This document shows positions 52,863-61,583 of a stretch of 64,000 nucleotides of DNA, piece by piece (the stretch's first letter is position 1; every line of letters starts with the position of its first letter). The stretch covers positions 682,001 to 746,000 of the forward strand of contig OY781093.1 in the NCBI GenBank assembly GCA_963676355.1. Reading direction: 5' to 3'. A program made the position numbers and the translations under genes. The notes under the pieces were generated by a model that searched no databases, was not told the DNA's origin, and worked only from the letters and a program-made list of their open reading frames with translations. The stretch is from JAGLOK01 sp963676355 (GTDB lineage: Bacteria > Bacillota > Clostridia > Christensenellales > UMGS416).

Positions 52863-55478
52863 TTATTTTTTTTCCTGAATAAATTCATCTATCTCTTTAT
52901 AAAGATTATAAAGTTCATTGCCTTTACCTTCGGTGAGAAGAATCTCTATCACTTCATCTGAGGACATGCTGAAATCGCCTTTTTCCCATAAATCGAATAA
53001 ATAATAAAGTACTTCAACTCTTTTGTCAAAAGTATTACTAATTTTGCCTTCAAATACTTTTATACTATCCTTTTCTCCTTGAGTAAACGTTAGTATCTTT
53101 TTTTTTCTTTCATCAAAATAATCATATTCAGAGAAGCTGTTGGTGACTGTTATTCTCGATATTATATCTTTGTAATTGTCGGGTTCATTTACGAGTGCTC
53201 GCTCATATTTATAATCATCAAAGTATTCTGAACCAGACCATTGGTAGATATCACTCATATAATAATTAGGAAATGAGATTTTATTATCTTCCAGTGTATA
53301 GTGAGTACCTTCTATACCATATTTGATTAAATCGTTATTTTCTTGTTTTTTATGTACCCACTCTAGAAAACGCATACCATCTTTTACAGCATCTCCGTTT
53401 TTACAAAATACAAATCCGTGCGCATTTGGAGCTGAAGGTATCTTTTGATCTTCGTTCAGCACATGATAAAATAGCTCGCTTCCTTCTGAAAGCGATAGAG
53501 ATATATTAGAAAGGTTGCTATAGACTGTAAGCATTGAAGCTAATTTGTTATTTTTTAGTGCATTAGGAAATGTTTTGAATGTTAGATTTCCTAAATATCC
53601 TGATGAATGCCATCTTTTCATTGTGCTATATGCATCATAGAATTCATCCATCATTTCCATGGGATAATGAGTGGTTTGATTGCTAGCTGTGTGCATATAA
53701 AAAGATGAACTTGCTTGTGTGTATCCTCTGCTCTGCATGTAAGTTTCGATAAAAAGTAGTTGGTCGTAGTAATAACCTGCTGTCATGTCGGGATATGCTG
53801 TTTGGCACCAAATCATAAATTCCTCATATTCCTCAAGAGTATTTATTTCTTTGCCGTATTCGTCTTGGATAGTTTTTAAGACGGCAACAATATTTCTCTG
53901 TGGATAGTATCCAACACTCGGCATAACATAAGTGTCTCCCGCTAACGCTTGATAATCGAAATATGAAGGTGTCAGTTTTTCAAGTCTTTTTGTTAATTTG
54001 GGCATATATTGATATTTCATATCAGAAATGTCGACTAATAGATTTTTATCGGCTAAAGGCTCATAATAGTCCGGAATACTATACTGTGCAATCATATCTG
54101 GACTGTCATCAGATGCTAACATAATTGTTAAATCCTCAGTGTAGTTTTCATAGTAAACCCAATTAAAATCTATTTTACAATTTAATTCCTTTAAAAGTCT
54201 TTCGTTCACAACTTTTACCATTTGGTTTATATAAGTTACATTATATGGTGAAGCGCTTTTTGTGTTGTACCCTTGAAAAACCATATCAACAGTCTTAGGC
54301 TCGGCTTCCCAATCGATAGCTACATAGTCATCGTCTTCTTTTTTAACTGACTCAGTTGTGCATGATATAAATACAGTGACAATTACCATCAGCATAACTA
54401 TCCCGTATATCAATGCTTTTTTCTTATTAAACTTATTAATCATTGTCAGACGCTCCTTTAGCTTCTTCCCGCTTTTGCCTGCCATGTTGGCGGTAATAAC
54501 ACCGGGAATAGGCTTATACTTTTTAATAGATGTGAGCATCAGTACGTTACAATAGTCGATATAGTGTTTGTTGTCTAAGGAACTTATTATCTTTTCGTCA
54601 CAGGATAATTCTATATCCTGACGAATAATTGATTTTATAAAATATAAAACGGGATTAAACCAGTGAACACAAATAACAAACTCTAAAAACCATAGCTTTA
54701 ACACATCGTTTCTTTTAAGATGGGTAAGCTCGTGAATAAATACATACTCAAGCTGATTGTCGGTCATCGTGTCTAAGGCTTTTTGTGGGAGTATAAGTTT
54801 TGGTTTAAACACGCCTGCGATTGCAGGCACGCTGATATTTTTGTCTATTAGTATCTTAACTTTTCGATTTATATTCATGCGGAACTTTACAGCATAAAAT
54901 AAATCGATAACCCTTGTATTCCTGCATTCCTCAAAGTGCTTAAGCCCTATTGAAAGTGAAAGCATTCGTATAATTAGATAGGCTAAGGATGCGATAAAAC
55001 CGCTTATATAGATATAGTATGAGATATTAATCCAATTAAATCCCGTGTTTGTTAGCGAATAGTTTGGATTATCAACACTAGAATATGGTGGATTTGCGAC
55101 TGTATCGGTATTATTTTCTGCTACAAGGTTTGTATTAGCATCTTCCGAAGAAGCGGCGTTGTCCGAGATGCTAATTGTAGCATCATCAATTTCATATAAT
55201 GTTTCGCTATCTGCGCCTTTAACTGTTTCAGGCAGAAACGCTTGCAATACATTCTTTTGTATATTGACTATGCCTTGATTGTTAAAAATGCTAATCGGTG
55301 AGCTGAATGTATATGGAATAAGCATTCTTACAAGTATTACAAGCCATATAATGGAGCGCCACCAAGCACCTGCCCTCTTGCCTGCAATCATACGCACTAT
55401 AAGAAGTATTAATATAACTCCTGTACACAAAGCAGATATCAGATAGATATTGCTAATAATATTTTGCATATTACTCAC
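52863..55478 (-). CDS. BlaR1-like M56 metalloprotease fused to a solute-binding-protein-like domain
   Basis: An 871-aa membrane protein. Residues 1-370 are a BlaR1-type M56 module with several helices and the zinc motif HELTH at 249-253, followed by ELSCDEKII. After the last helix (about 352-372, ending VTVFISCTTES) comes an extracellular domain of about 490 residues. Instead of the penicillin-binding domain of BlaR1, it resembles an ABC-transporter extracellular solute-binding protein of the sugar/oligosaccharide type (GYNTKSASPYNVTYI, LASDDSPDMIAQYSIPDYYE, AYSTMKRWHSSGYL, NAHGFVFCKNG, FLEWVHKKQEN). The blaI-like gene overlaps its start by 8 nt. It probably senses an extracellular ligand and cleaves or releases the repressor. 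Confidence 0.88.
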   Translation of the reverse strand: MSNMQNIISNIYLISALCTGVILILLIVRMIAGKRAGAWWRSIIWLVILVRMLIPYTFSSPISIFNNQGIVNIQKNVLQAFLPETVKGADSETLYEIDDATISISDNAASSEDANTNLVAENNTDTVANPPYSSVDNPNYSLTNTGFNWINISYYIYISGFIASLAYLIIRMLSLSIGLKHFEECRNTRVIDLFYAVKFRMNINRKVKILIDKNISVPAIAGVFKPKLILPQKALDTMTDNQLEYVFIHELTHLKRNDVLKLWFLEFVICVHWFNPVLYFIKSIIRQDIELSCDEKIISSLDNKHYIDYCNVLMLTSIKKYKPIPGVITANMAGKSGKKLKERLTMINKFNKKKALIYGIVMLMVIVTVFISCTTESVKKEDDDYVAIDWEAEPKTVDMVFQGYNTKSASPYNVTYINQMVKVVNERLLKELNCKIDFNWVYYENYTEDLTIMLASDDSPDMIAQYSIPDYYEPLADKNLLVDISDMKYQYMPKLTKRLEKLTPSYFDYQALAGDTYVMPSVGYYPQRNIVAVLKTIQDEYGKEINTLEEYEEFMIWCQTAYPDMTAGYYYDQLLFIETYMQSRGYTQASSSFYMHTASNQTTHYPMEMMDEFYDAYSTMKRWHSSGYLGNLTFKTFPNALKNNKLASMLTVYSNLSNISLSLSEGSELFYHVLNEDQKIPSAPNAHGFVFCKNGDAVKDGMRFLEWVHKKQENNDLIKYGIEGTHYTLEDNKISFPNYYMSDIYQWSGSEYFDDYKYERALVNEPDNYKDIISRITVTNSFSEYDYFDERKKKILTFTQGEKDSIKVFEGKISNTFDKRVEVLYYLFDLWEKGDFSMSSDEVIEILLTEGKGNELYNLYKEIDEFIQEKK

Positions 55479-55857
55479 CTTTTTCTTTTATCTGCTTCAG
55501 AAGTTTTTCGAGCTCGGAAATGTCATCTTTGCTAAAGTCTTCGCTTTCAACGAGGGTAGCCATAAGCTTTTGAGGGGATGAATAGAAGAACTTATTTAAG
55601 ATATCTTTCATCTCCGCCTTTAGGCATTCTTTTTCTGTTACAAGAGGATAATATTTATAAAATCTTGCTTCCTTATATGACACTGCCTCTTTTTTCATAA
55701 GCCTGCGAAGCAACGTGTTTATAGTTGTTTTATTCCAGTCTGCTTTGTTATTTATTGTTTTTGCGATTTCACCTAGAGTTTGCGGGGATTTTTCCCACAA
55801 AGCCTGCATTACGATCCATTCGGATTCAGTGATATCTATTTTATTTTTAGAAGACAT
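55471..55857 (-). CDS. BlaI/MecI/CopY-family repressor
   Basis: A 128-aa winged-helix repressor: ITESEWIVMQALWEKSPQTL opens the domain, followed by DWNKTTINTLLRRLMKKEAV and the wing ARFYKYYPLV. The C-terminal half is the dimerisation helix region cleaved in BlaI/MecI systems. The ATG at 55857 is chosen because AAAGGAG lies just upstream. It is co-translated with the BlaR1-like gene. The promoter carries a TACAnnTGTA operator, so autoregulation is expected. Its other targets are unknown. Confidence 0.93.
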   Translation of the reverse strand: MSSKNKIDITESEWIVMQALWEKSPQTLGEIAKTINNKADWNKTTINTLLRRLMKKEAVSYKEARFYKYYPLVTEKECLKAEMKDILNKFFYSSPQKLMATLVESEDFSKDDISELEKLLKQIKEKGE

Positions 55858-55892
55858 ATTTGCTCCTTTGATGATTTTATTCATTGATAACG

Positions 55893-55936
55893 TACTGATG
55901 TAAGTATAGTGTACAAATGTACGCGATAAATGTCAA
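55893..55936 (-). promoter_or_regulatory. Promoter with two BlaI-type operators
   Basis: On the minus strand TTGACA and TACACT are 17 nt apart (55908-55936). GTACATTTGTAC (55911-55922), a perfect TACAnnTGTA site, covers the 3' part of the spacer and the first bases of the -10 element. A second imperfect copy, TACATCAGTA (55893-55902), lies about 18 bp downstream, just past the transcription start. Confidence 0.8.
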
Positions 55937-56012
55937 GTATTTTCAATAAATAAGAAGAAAATAGCTAATATTGTAATTGTATATTTGAGGAATAACTGCA
56001 TTCCACAACATC

Positions 56013-56041
56013 TTGACGGTGGGTAAATATTATTATACAAT
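56013..56041 (+). promoter_or_regulatory. Promoter of mreB
   Basis: TTGACG and TACAAT are 17 nt apart, leaving a leader of roughly 90 nt before mreB. No structured element stands out in that leader. Confidence 0.5.
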
Positions 56042-56136
56042 GTTGGTGGTATATTGTAATGCAAATGTAACAAAACAAGCGGTTTTTGGGCTGGTTGAAT
56101 GTTTGAATATAAATAAGAAAAAGTGAGGATTTCCAT

Positions 56137-57180
56137 ATGTTTGGAACCCAGGATATTGGTATTGATTTAGGGACTGCCACCGTTCTAGTGTATGTAAAGG
56201 GACGAGGCATTGTTTTAAGAGAACCGTCAGTTGTGGCGGTAGATAAAAGGACAGGCAGAATGCTTGCCATTGGCGAAGAAGCAAGAAAAATGCTCGGCAG
56301 AACTCCGGGAACTATAGAGGCAATCAGACCTTTGCGTGACGGTGTTATTTCCGATTATCATGTAACTGAGACGATGCTTAAATATTTCCTTGATAAAGTT
56401 GTCGGCAAAAAGTTTTTCTTCAAACCCAGAGTTGTGGTGTGCGTGCCTTCAGGCGTTACCGAGGTTGAAAAGCGTTCGGTTATAGAGGCGACAGAAGATG
56501 CAGGCGCAAGGGAAGTGGACCTTATAGAAGAACCGATAGCAGCAGCCATCGGAGCAGGGATTGACATCTCGCGCCCATATGGCTCGATGATAGTGGACAT
56601 CGGCGGTGGAACTACCGATATAGCGGTTATCTCACTTAATAACACAGTAGTTACAACATCACTAAAGCTTGCAGGCGATAAGTTTGATGAAGCGATAGTA
56701 AGATATATGCGTAAAAAGCACAACCTTTTGGTGGGCGAGCGCACAGCAGAAGAGCTTAAAATCAATATCGGTGCGGCTTTCCCGAGAAAAGAAACCATTT
56801 TCATGGAAGTGACGGGCAGAAACCTAGTTTCGGGACTTCCAAAGACAGTAAATGTTGGATCTGATGAAATGATTGAAGCGCTTGATGAGCCTGTGCAGTC
56901 AATTTTGGAAGCTGTGCATGATGTATTGGAGCGCACTCCTCCTGAGATATCATCTGATATTTTTGACAGAGGAATAATAATGACAGGCGGTGGAGCACTG
57001 CTCTATGGTCTTGATATGAGAATACAGCAATATACAAGAGTGCCTTGCTTTGTGGCAGAAGATGCAGTTTCCTGTGTTGCAATAGGAACAGGGCGCGCTC
57101 TTGAAAACATTGACAATCTTAAAAAGCACAACGCACTGTTTACAACCACACGTAAACGAGGCCAAGATATAAGAGGCTAG
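56137..57180 (+). CDS. mreB: Rod shape-determining actin homologue MreB/Mbl
   Basis: A 347-aa bacterial actin that organises peptidoglycan synthesis along the membrane. The nucleotide-binding segments are clear: phosphate 1 DIGIDLGTATVLVYVKG, phosphate 2 VDIGGGTTDIAVISL and the adenosine region IMTGGGALLYGLD, plus the conserved EEPIAAAIGAGIDI. It is not followed by mreC/mreD and so is probably an Mbl-type or stand-alone paralogue. TGAGGA precedes the ATG. Confidence 0.96.
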   Translation: MFGTQDIGIDLGTATVLVYVKGRGIVLREPSVVAVDKRTGRMLAIGEEARKMLGRTPGTIEAIRPLRDGVISDYHVTETMLKYFLDKVVGKKFFFKPRVVVCVPSGVTEVEKRSVIEATEDAGAREVDLIEEPIAAAIGAGIDISRPYGSMIVDIGGGTTDIAVISLNNTVVTTSLKLAGDKFDEAIVRYMRKKHNLLVGERTAEELKINIGAAFPRKETIFMEVTGRNLVSGLPKTVNVGSDEMIEALDEPVQSILEAVHDVLERTPPEISSDIFDRGIIMTGGGALLYGLDMRIQQYTRVPCFVAEDAVSCVAIGTGRALENIDNLKKHNALFTTTRKRGQDIRG

Positions 57181-57197
57181 AAACAATCAAGAATATA

Positions 57198-57228
57198 AAA
57201 TCCCAGCTTTAGTGCAGGGATTTTTTTA
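57198..57228 (+). terminator. Terminator of mreB
   Basis: AAATCCC and GGGATTT, with an inner GC/GC pair and one A-A mismatch, are followed by seven T. Confidence 0.85.
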
Positions 57229-57253
57229 TAATCGGATTGTTATGGAGGCGATT

Positions 57254-58183
57254 ATGACAGGCAACAAAGCGTTTTCTATTTCAAAAAAAAGAGTCTGGCA
57301 GACAGGCGAATTTATAATGCAGCATGCAAGAGATATAGATAAAGCTCTTTATGCACATTACTTTGAGAACAAACCCGCATTTGCAGTGATTTCCGTACTT
57401 GAGGGATACCTAAACAAGGATGGCGGTGCAGGTGGACTTGAAATTGATCATATATACGAAGGCTCAACGCCTATAAGTTGCGCCTATTTTTTAAGAACAC
57501 TGCACGAGCTTAAAATCACACAGGAATTTGATGCTCCGCAAAAGGTGCTTAATTACCTAAGGGAAAATGTGAGGCAAAATGGGAGCTGGCATCCAACCGT
57601 TGAAGAGGCCGCAAGGAGCCCTCGTGCTAAATGGCTTGACTGGGACGAAGCACATCCAAATAATTTTCCGCTATACCCGACCTGCGAGATAGTGGGATAT
57701 TTTTATCACTTTGGCGGGGGAGACTTTCGGGCTTTTGCAAAAGAGATGCTGGAGAATTTATATAATGAGCTGATACAAAGGTTTGCTGGAACGCTGGATA
57801 AACGAGAAATAGCAGGGCTAATGCAGCTTTGCAGGCTTTTGCCCGATGTTGCAGGCGAAAGGTTTGTAAACGTATTGAAGCCGCACTTAAAGGAAATGAT
57901 TGTTTTGGATCAAAAGAGCTGGACAAATGATGTGATAAGTCCGCTGTGTATATTTAAATCCCCGCTTGATCCTTTATATTATGATTTTGAAAAGGCAATA
58001 AACCAAAACTTAGATTATATTATATTAAACCAGCCTGAAGACGGTGTTTGGGAGTACTCTGGGCATTGGGATATGTATCACAGCGAGTATACAGAGAATT
58101 TTGATAAGCTGACGGCAAAATTCAACCTTGACAGGCTTATTCAGCTTAAAAACTTTGGCAGAATCACAAGGATGAGTAAGTAG
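57254..58183 (+). CDS. Unknown protein, possibly alpha/alpha-toroid
   Basis: A 309-aa soluble protein that I cannot assign. It is rich in helices with aromatic loops such as VRQNGSWHPTVEEA and ILNQPEDGVWEYSGHWDMYH, which resemble the QW-type turns of prenyltransferase/squalene-cyclase-like toroids; no catalytic DxDD motif is present. The ATG at 57254 has TGGAGG 5 nt upstream; earlier in-frame starts lie within the mreB terminator. It stands alone between mreB and the converging TtcA-like gene. Confidence 0.75.
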   Translation: MTGNKAFSISKKRVWQTGEFIMQHARDIDKALYAHYFENKPAFAVISVLEGYLNKDGGAGGLEIDHIYEGSTPISCAYFLRTLHELKITQEFDAPQKVLNYLRENVRQNGSWHPTVEEAARSPRAKWLDWDEAHPNNFPLYPTCEIVGYFYHFGGGDFRAFAKEMLENLYNELIQRFAGTLDKREIAGLMQLCRLLPDVAGERFVNVLKPHLKEMIVLDQKSWTNDVISPLCIFKSPLDPLYYDFEKAINQNLDYIILNQPEDGVWEYSGHWDMYHSEYTENFDKLTAKFNLDRLIQLKNFGRITRMSK

Positions 58184-58185
58184 CT

Positions 58186-58956
58186 CTATTCTTCTTTATA
58201 CAGCTCATGCCAAGGCGGCATGTCATCGGGTCGCCTCTTGTTTTCATCCCACAGATTGTAATTATGAGTTTTTTGCAATGCTAGCAGCATATATTTTTCA
58301 GGATCGGTTGCGACACTGTGAAAGCTTTTAATTAAGTCTTTCATATTTTGCCTGTTTGTTTTGCCATCAACCGGGCACTTGCTTTTTGTTATCGGAAGTT
58401 TATATTTTTTGACCGCGGCGACTATTTCTTTTTCAGCGCAGTATAGTAACGGGCGAATTTGTTCTATATCGCTTCTATCCATCCAAGTAATAGGTGACAG
58501 TGTTGAGATTCTTCCCTCAAAAAGAAATGACATCATAAACGTTTCAAGGGCATCTTCTCTGTGATGACCCAAAGCTATTTTGTTGCAATTGTTTTCTTTA
58601 CACCAATCGTGAAGGGTACCCCTTCTCATTTTAGAGCACAGCGAGCATGGGTTTTTCTCCCTGCGGCCTTCAAAGACTATACTTGCGATATTGGTTTTTA
58701 TCACATGATATTCAATTCCCCACTTTTTGCACAGTTCGGCAATTGGTTCACTGTCAAAAAAGCCTTTCTGTCCTAAATCAACCGACACGGCTTTAATTTG
58801 AAACTTGTTTTTTGAAAAATGCCTGTATAGCTGCATAGCATTTAAAAGGGCAATGGAGTCTTTTCCGCCGGAAACACCGACGGCGATGCAGTCGCCTTCC
58901 TTTATCAAATTAAAATCTTCATCGCATTTTCTTAGCGTGCCTAAAATATGTCTCAT
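58186..58956 (-). CDS. ttcA: TtcA-like tRNA 2-thiocytidine synthetase
   Basis: A 256-aa PP-loop ATPase of the TtcA/TtuA group, which adds sulfur to tRNA. The PP-loop GVSGGKDSIALL is at about residue 30, and the iron-sulfur cluster ligands are probably the CSLCSKMRRG pair in the middle plus a later Cys in KSKCPVDGKTNR. LGHHREDALETFMM is the conserved second motif. The ATG at 58956 is preferred to the upstream GTG, which forms part of the ribosome site AGAGGTG. The tRNA position modified (C32 in TtcA) is inferred from family only. Confidence 0.85.
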   Translation of the reverse strand: MRHILGTLRKCDEDFNLIKEGDCIAVGVSGGKDSIALLNAMQLYRHFSKNKFQIKAVSVDLGQKGFFDSEPIAELCKKWGIEYHVIKTNIASIVFEGRREKNPCSLCSKMRRGTLHDWCKENNCNKIALGHHREDALETFMMSFLFEGRISTLSPITWMDRSDIEQIRPLLYCAEKEIVAAVKKYKLPITKSKCPVDGKTNRQNMKDLIKSFHSVATDPEKYMLLALQKTHNYNLWDENKRRPDDMPPWHELYKEE

Positions 58957-59076
58957 AATCACCTCTTGAACTAGTATATATTATTAGACAATAAGTGATA
59001 TAAAAAAACAAGTAAAAAAGTGCCAAGCCATTATTTTGAAAATATGATATAATGTTAAAAATGATTACATTTTGGC

Positions 59077-59105
59077 TTGCTAACAGTTTTGCGATGTGTT
59101 ATAAT
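59077..59105 (+). promoter_or_regulatory. Promoter of rpsF-ssb-rpsR
   Basis: TTGCTA and TATAAT are separated by 17 nt. The leader of about 65 nt is where autoregulation by the S6-S18 complex could act; I cannot identify the motif with confidence. Confidence 0.55.
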
Positions 59106-59175
59106 CTGCGACTGGAGCCATCTTCGCTCTGTCAAATTTTTTAAGGCAGGGCCATTAGACCAAGGAGGTGAAAAA

Positions 59176-59622
59176 ATGAACAATTATGAGGTTCTATACG
59201 TAATAGACGGCACACTCAGCGATGAAGTCATCAAAGAGCAGGTAGCAAAGTTCACAGAGCTTGTTACAGCTAACGGAGGCGAAGTCGTACAGGTGGACGA
59301 ATGGGGAAAGCGTCGTCTTGCATATCAGATCAACTATAAGTCAGAAGGATATTATGTCCTTATGAACTTCAAATCGGCACCGGAATTCCCAGTAGAGTTA
59401 GAACGTAATTTTGGCATCAATGAGACTATCATACGCTACATGGTTGAGCGCAAAAGCGACGACTATGTTCCTGCAAAGAAAGTTGTGAAGCCCAAAGCTG
59501 CGCCAAAACAAGCTGAAGAAGCAAAACCGGAAAAGCCTGCTGAACCTTCAAAATCAGAAGAAGCACCGGCACAAGAAGCTGCCCCTGCGGAAGCTGTAGA
59601 AGCGCAAGAAGCAACTGAATAA
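59176..59622 (+). CDS. rpsF: 30S ribosomal protein S6
   Basis: A 148-aa S6 with the usual ferredoxin-like core in the first 95 residues (NNYEVLYVIDGTL, VDEWGKRRLAYQINYKSEGY, NFGINETIIRYMVER) and a low-complexity Ala/Pro/Glu/Lys tail of about 50 residues, longer than typical. The ATG at 59176 is fixed by AAGGAGGTG. First gene of the classic rpsF-ssb-rpsR operon. Confidence 0.98.
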   Translation: MNNYEVLYVIDGTLSDEVIKEQVAKFTELVTANGGEVVQVDEWGKRRLAYQINYKSEGYYVLMNFKSAPEFPVELERNFGINETIIRYMVERKSDDYVPAKKVVKPKAAPKQAEEAKPEKPAEPSKSEEAPAQEAAPAEAVEAQEATE

Positions 59623-59655
59623 ATATTTGACTCCAAAAAGTGAGGAGATTTTTTA

Positions 59656-60075
59656 ATGAACAGATGTGTTATATTGGGAAACTTAACACGTGACCCTGAA
59701 CTTAAAACCACCACAACCGGAAAAAGCGTATGTAATTTTACTGTTGCAGTAAGCCGTAGGTTTTCAAGTCCGAACGGTGAAAGGGAAGCAGATTTCATTC
59801 CTGTGGTAGTTTGGGGAAAGCAAGCCGAAAACAGCGCGAAGTATTTGAGAAAAGGTTCTCAGTGCTCAGTTGCAGGCTCTATACAGACACGTAGCTATGA
59901 GGCGAAAGATGGCTCGCGCCGCTATGTTACGGAAGTAGTCGCTGATGAAGTGCAATTTTTAGCACGCACAGCGGGCTCGGGTTCAGGCTCTTCTCAGAAT
60001 CAGGGAAATGAATATGGAGGAGATCAAAGTGCTCCTTCGGACATGCAGGAAATAAACGAGGATTTACCGTTTTAA
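59656..60075 (+). CDS. ssb: Single-stranded DNA-binding protein
   Basis: A 139-aa SSB with the OB fold (MNRCVILGNLTRDPEL, FTVAVSRRF, FIPVVVWGKQAENSAKYL), a Gly/Ser/Gln-rich linker and the acidic protein-interaction tip NEDLPF at the C-terminus. GAGGAG precedes the ATG. Lies between rpsF and rpsR, as in most Firmicutes. Confidence 0.98.
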   Translation: MNRCVILGNLTRDPELKTTTTGKSVCNFTVAVSRRFSSPNGEREADFIPVVVWGKQAENSAKYLRKGSQCSVAGSIQTRSYEAKDGSRRYVTEVVADEVQFLARTAGSGSGSSQNQGNEYGGDQSAPSDMQEINEDLPF

Positions 60076-60123
60076 CCTGTAACTTAAATGGCGCCTTGGG
60101 CGCAGTATAAGGAGGAAAAACGT

Positions 60124-60363
60124 ATGGGTGATCAACGTAGCAAATATAAGAGGCGTTTTCGCAGAAAAGTTTGTAATTTTTGTGTAGATAAAGCCACTGA
60201 GATTGATTACAAAGACATAAGCAAGCTTCGTCGCTATGTAAGCGAATCGGGTAAAATGCTTCCGCGTAGAATGACCGGTGTATGTGCAAAGCATCAAAGA
60301 ATGCTTTCAATGGCCATAAAGAACGCAAGGAAGATGGCGCTTCTGCCTTACAAAATAGACTAA
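60124..60363 (+). CDS. rpsR: 30S ribosomal protein S18 (zinc-binding form)
   Basis: A 79-aa S18 with RRFRRKVCNFCVDKATEIDY, KLRRYVSESGKMLPRRMTG and a C-terminal CAKHQR. The pair CNFC plus Cys and His in CAKH make it a Cys-containing (zinc-binding) variant rather than the zinc-free form. The ATG at 60124 has AAGGAGG upstream. It ends the operon, followed by two terminators. Confidence 0.97.
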   Translation: MGDQRSKYKRRFRRKVCNFCVDKATEIDYKDISKLRRYVSESGKMLPRRMTGVCAKHQRMLSMAIKNARKMALLPYKID

Positions 60364-60371
60364 CAGACATG

Positions 60372-60398
60372 AAAGACCGCTTTTTAAGCGGTCTTTTT
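60372..60398 (+). terminator. First terminator after rpsR
   Basis: AAGACCGCTT-TTT-AAGCGGTCTT followed by a T-run, just after the rpsR stop. Confidence 0.92.
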
Positions 60399-60417
60399 AG
60401 ATTGGTGAAAAAAACAT

Positions 60418-60442
60418 AAGTCGTTTCAAAGCGGCTTTTTTT
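60418..60442 (+). terminator. Second, tandem terminator after rpsR
   Basis: AAGTCG pairs with CGGCTT (one G-U) and is followed by seven T, 20 nt after the first terminator. Confidence 0.65.
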
Positions 60443-60617
60443 ACAATTTACAGATGATTAATTGAAATCACGAGTCTCAAATAGCGGTTTTTACTATCCA
60501 TTTACGACAACTTAAACATATTTTATAATATTTATATAATTTTTTTTTAAAATAAATGCAATAAAACGCTTCCTTAACCGTCTTATAAATGTAAGGAACA
60601 AAAAAAGGAGATAAAAA

Positions 60618-61547
60618 ATGCACAAGTGGGAAAGATATGAACTGAAACAAAGAGCGAAGAATGTGCTTAAATTAAATTACTGGATAGCTTTTCTTGTAGC
60701 TCTGGTGTTTATGATAATAAGCGGAGGCTCGCCTCTTTCTGGCAGCAGCTGGAGACACAATAGTAATTTCAGCAATTACCGTGATCGTAGCGAGCATGGG
60801 ACATTTTCAGAATTCAGAGATGAATTTTCAGACAACTTCGGTGATGAGTATTATTTTGAGTCGGAGTTGGATAATGAATCAAGGAGTTTCTTTAGAGCAA
60901 TGGCGCCAATGATTATTGGGGCAGTATTTATAGGGCTAATACTATTTATGGTTTTCGCGGTAATAGCAATTGCTTTTGATGTCTTTTTGGGAAATCCATT
61001 GAAAATGGGCGCAAAGACTTTCTTTAAAACATCCGCTGAGATACCTCATAAAAAAGGAGGATATCTGGGAGAAGCTTTTAGGAACGGAAACTATGGAAAT
61101 GTTGTAAAAACAATGTTCTTGCGCAGCCTATTTACATTCCTCTGGAGCTTGCTTTTTATTATTCCTGGTATAGTAAAGAGCTATTCGTATCGAATGGTTC
61201 CGTATATACTGGCGGACAATCCTAAGATGAACGCAAGCGAAGCTATACTGCTTAGCCGCAAAATGATGGATGGTGAGAAGTGGAAAACATTTGTTTTGGA
61301 TTTGTCGTTTTTCGGATGGTACGGGTTAGGCTTTGCGGTGCTTGGGATAATTGGTTATTTAACTGGCGGAATTGCTGTGATTGCGACTTTTTCGGTAGTC
61401 TCATTCCTTGCCGCACTCAGCATACTGTTTGTTATGCCCTACTACATGTCAACCGACGCACAGCTTTATTTAGTGCTTCGCAATAAAGCAATTGATAAAG
61501 GATATGTCAGAAGCGAACAGTTGATTTTACCCTTGGCCGAGGCGTAA
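60618..61547 (+). CDS. DUF975 family membrane protein
   Basis: A 309-aa polytopic protein with the DUF975 N-terminus (ERYELKQRAKNVLKLNYWIA) and about five to six helices. The segment after the first helix (about residues 40-95) is a hydrophilic Ser/Asn/Asp-rich loop. Later motifs AFRNGNYGNVVKTMFLRSLF and LLSRKMMDGEKWKTFVLDLS are typical. AAAGGAG precedes the ATG. Function unknown; it is 36 nt before the sigma factor gene and may share its transcript. Confidence 0.88.
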   Translation: MHKWERYELKQRAKNVLKLNYWIAFLVALVFMIISGGSPLSGSSWRHNSNFSNYRDRSEHGTFSEFRDEFSDNFGDEYYFESELDNESRSFFRAMAPMIIGAVFIGLILFMVFAVIAIAFDVFLGNPLKMGAKTFFKTSAEIPHKKGGYLGEAFRNGNYGNVVKTMFLRSLFTFLWSLLFIIPGIVKSYSYRMVPYILADNPKMNASEAILLSRKMMDGEKWKTFVLDLSFFGWYGLGFAVLGIIGYLTGGIAVIATFSVVSFLAALSILFVMPYYMSTDAQLYLVLRNKAIDKGYVRSEQLILPLAEA

Positions 61548-61583
61548 GAGTTAATATAAATCTTTTGAAAGGGGGTTTTAAAA

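Noticed and set aside
52863..55478. A standard beta-lactam sensor BlaR1
   Set aside because: The extracellular part lacks SxxK, SxN and KTG motifs and instead resembles a solute-binding protein.
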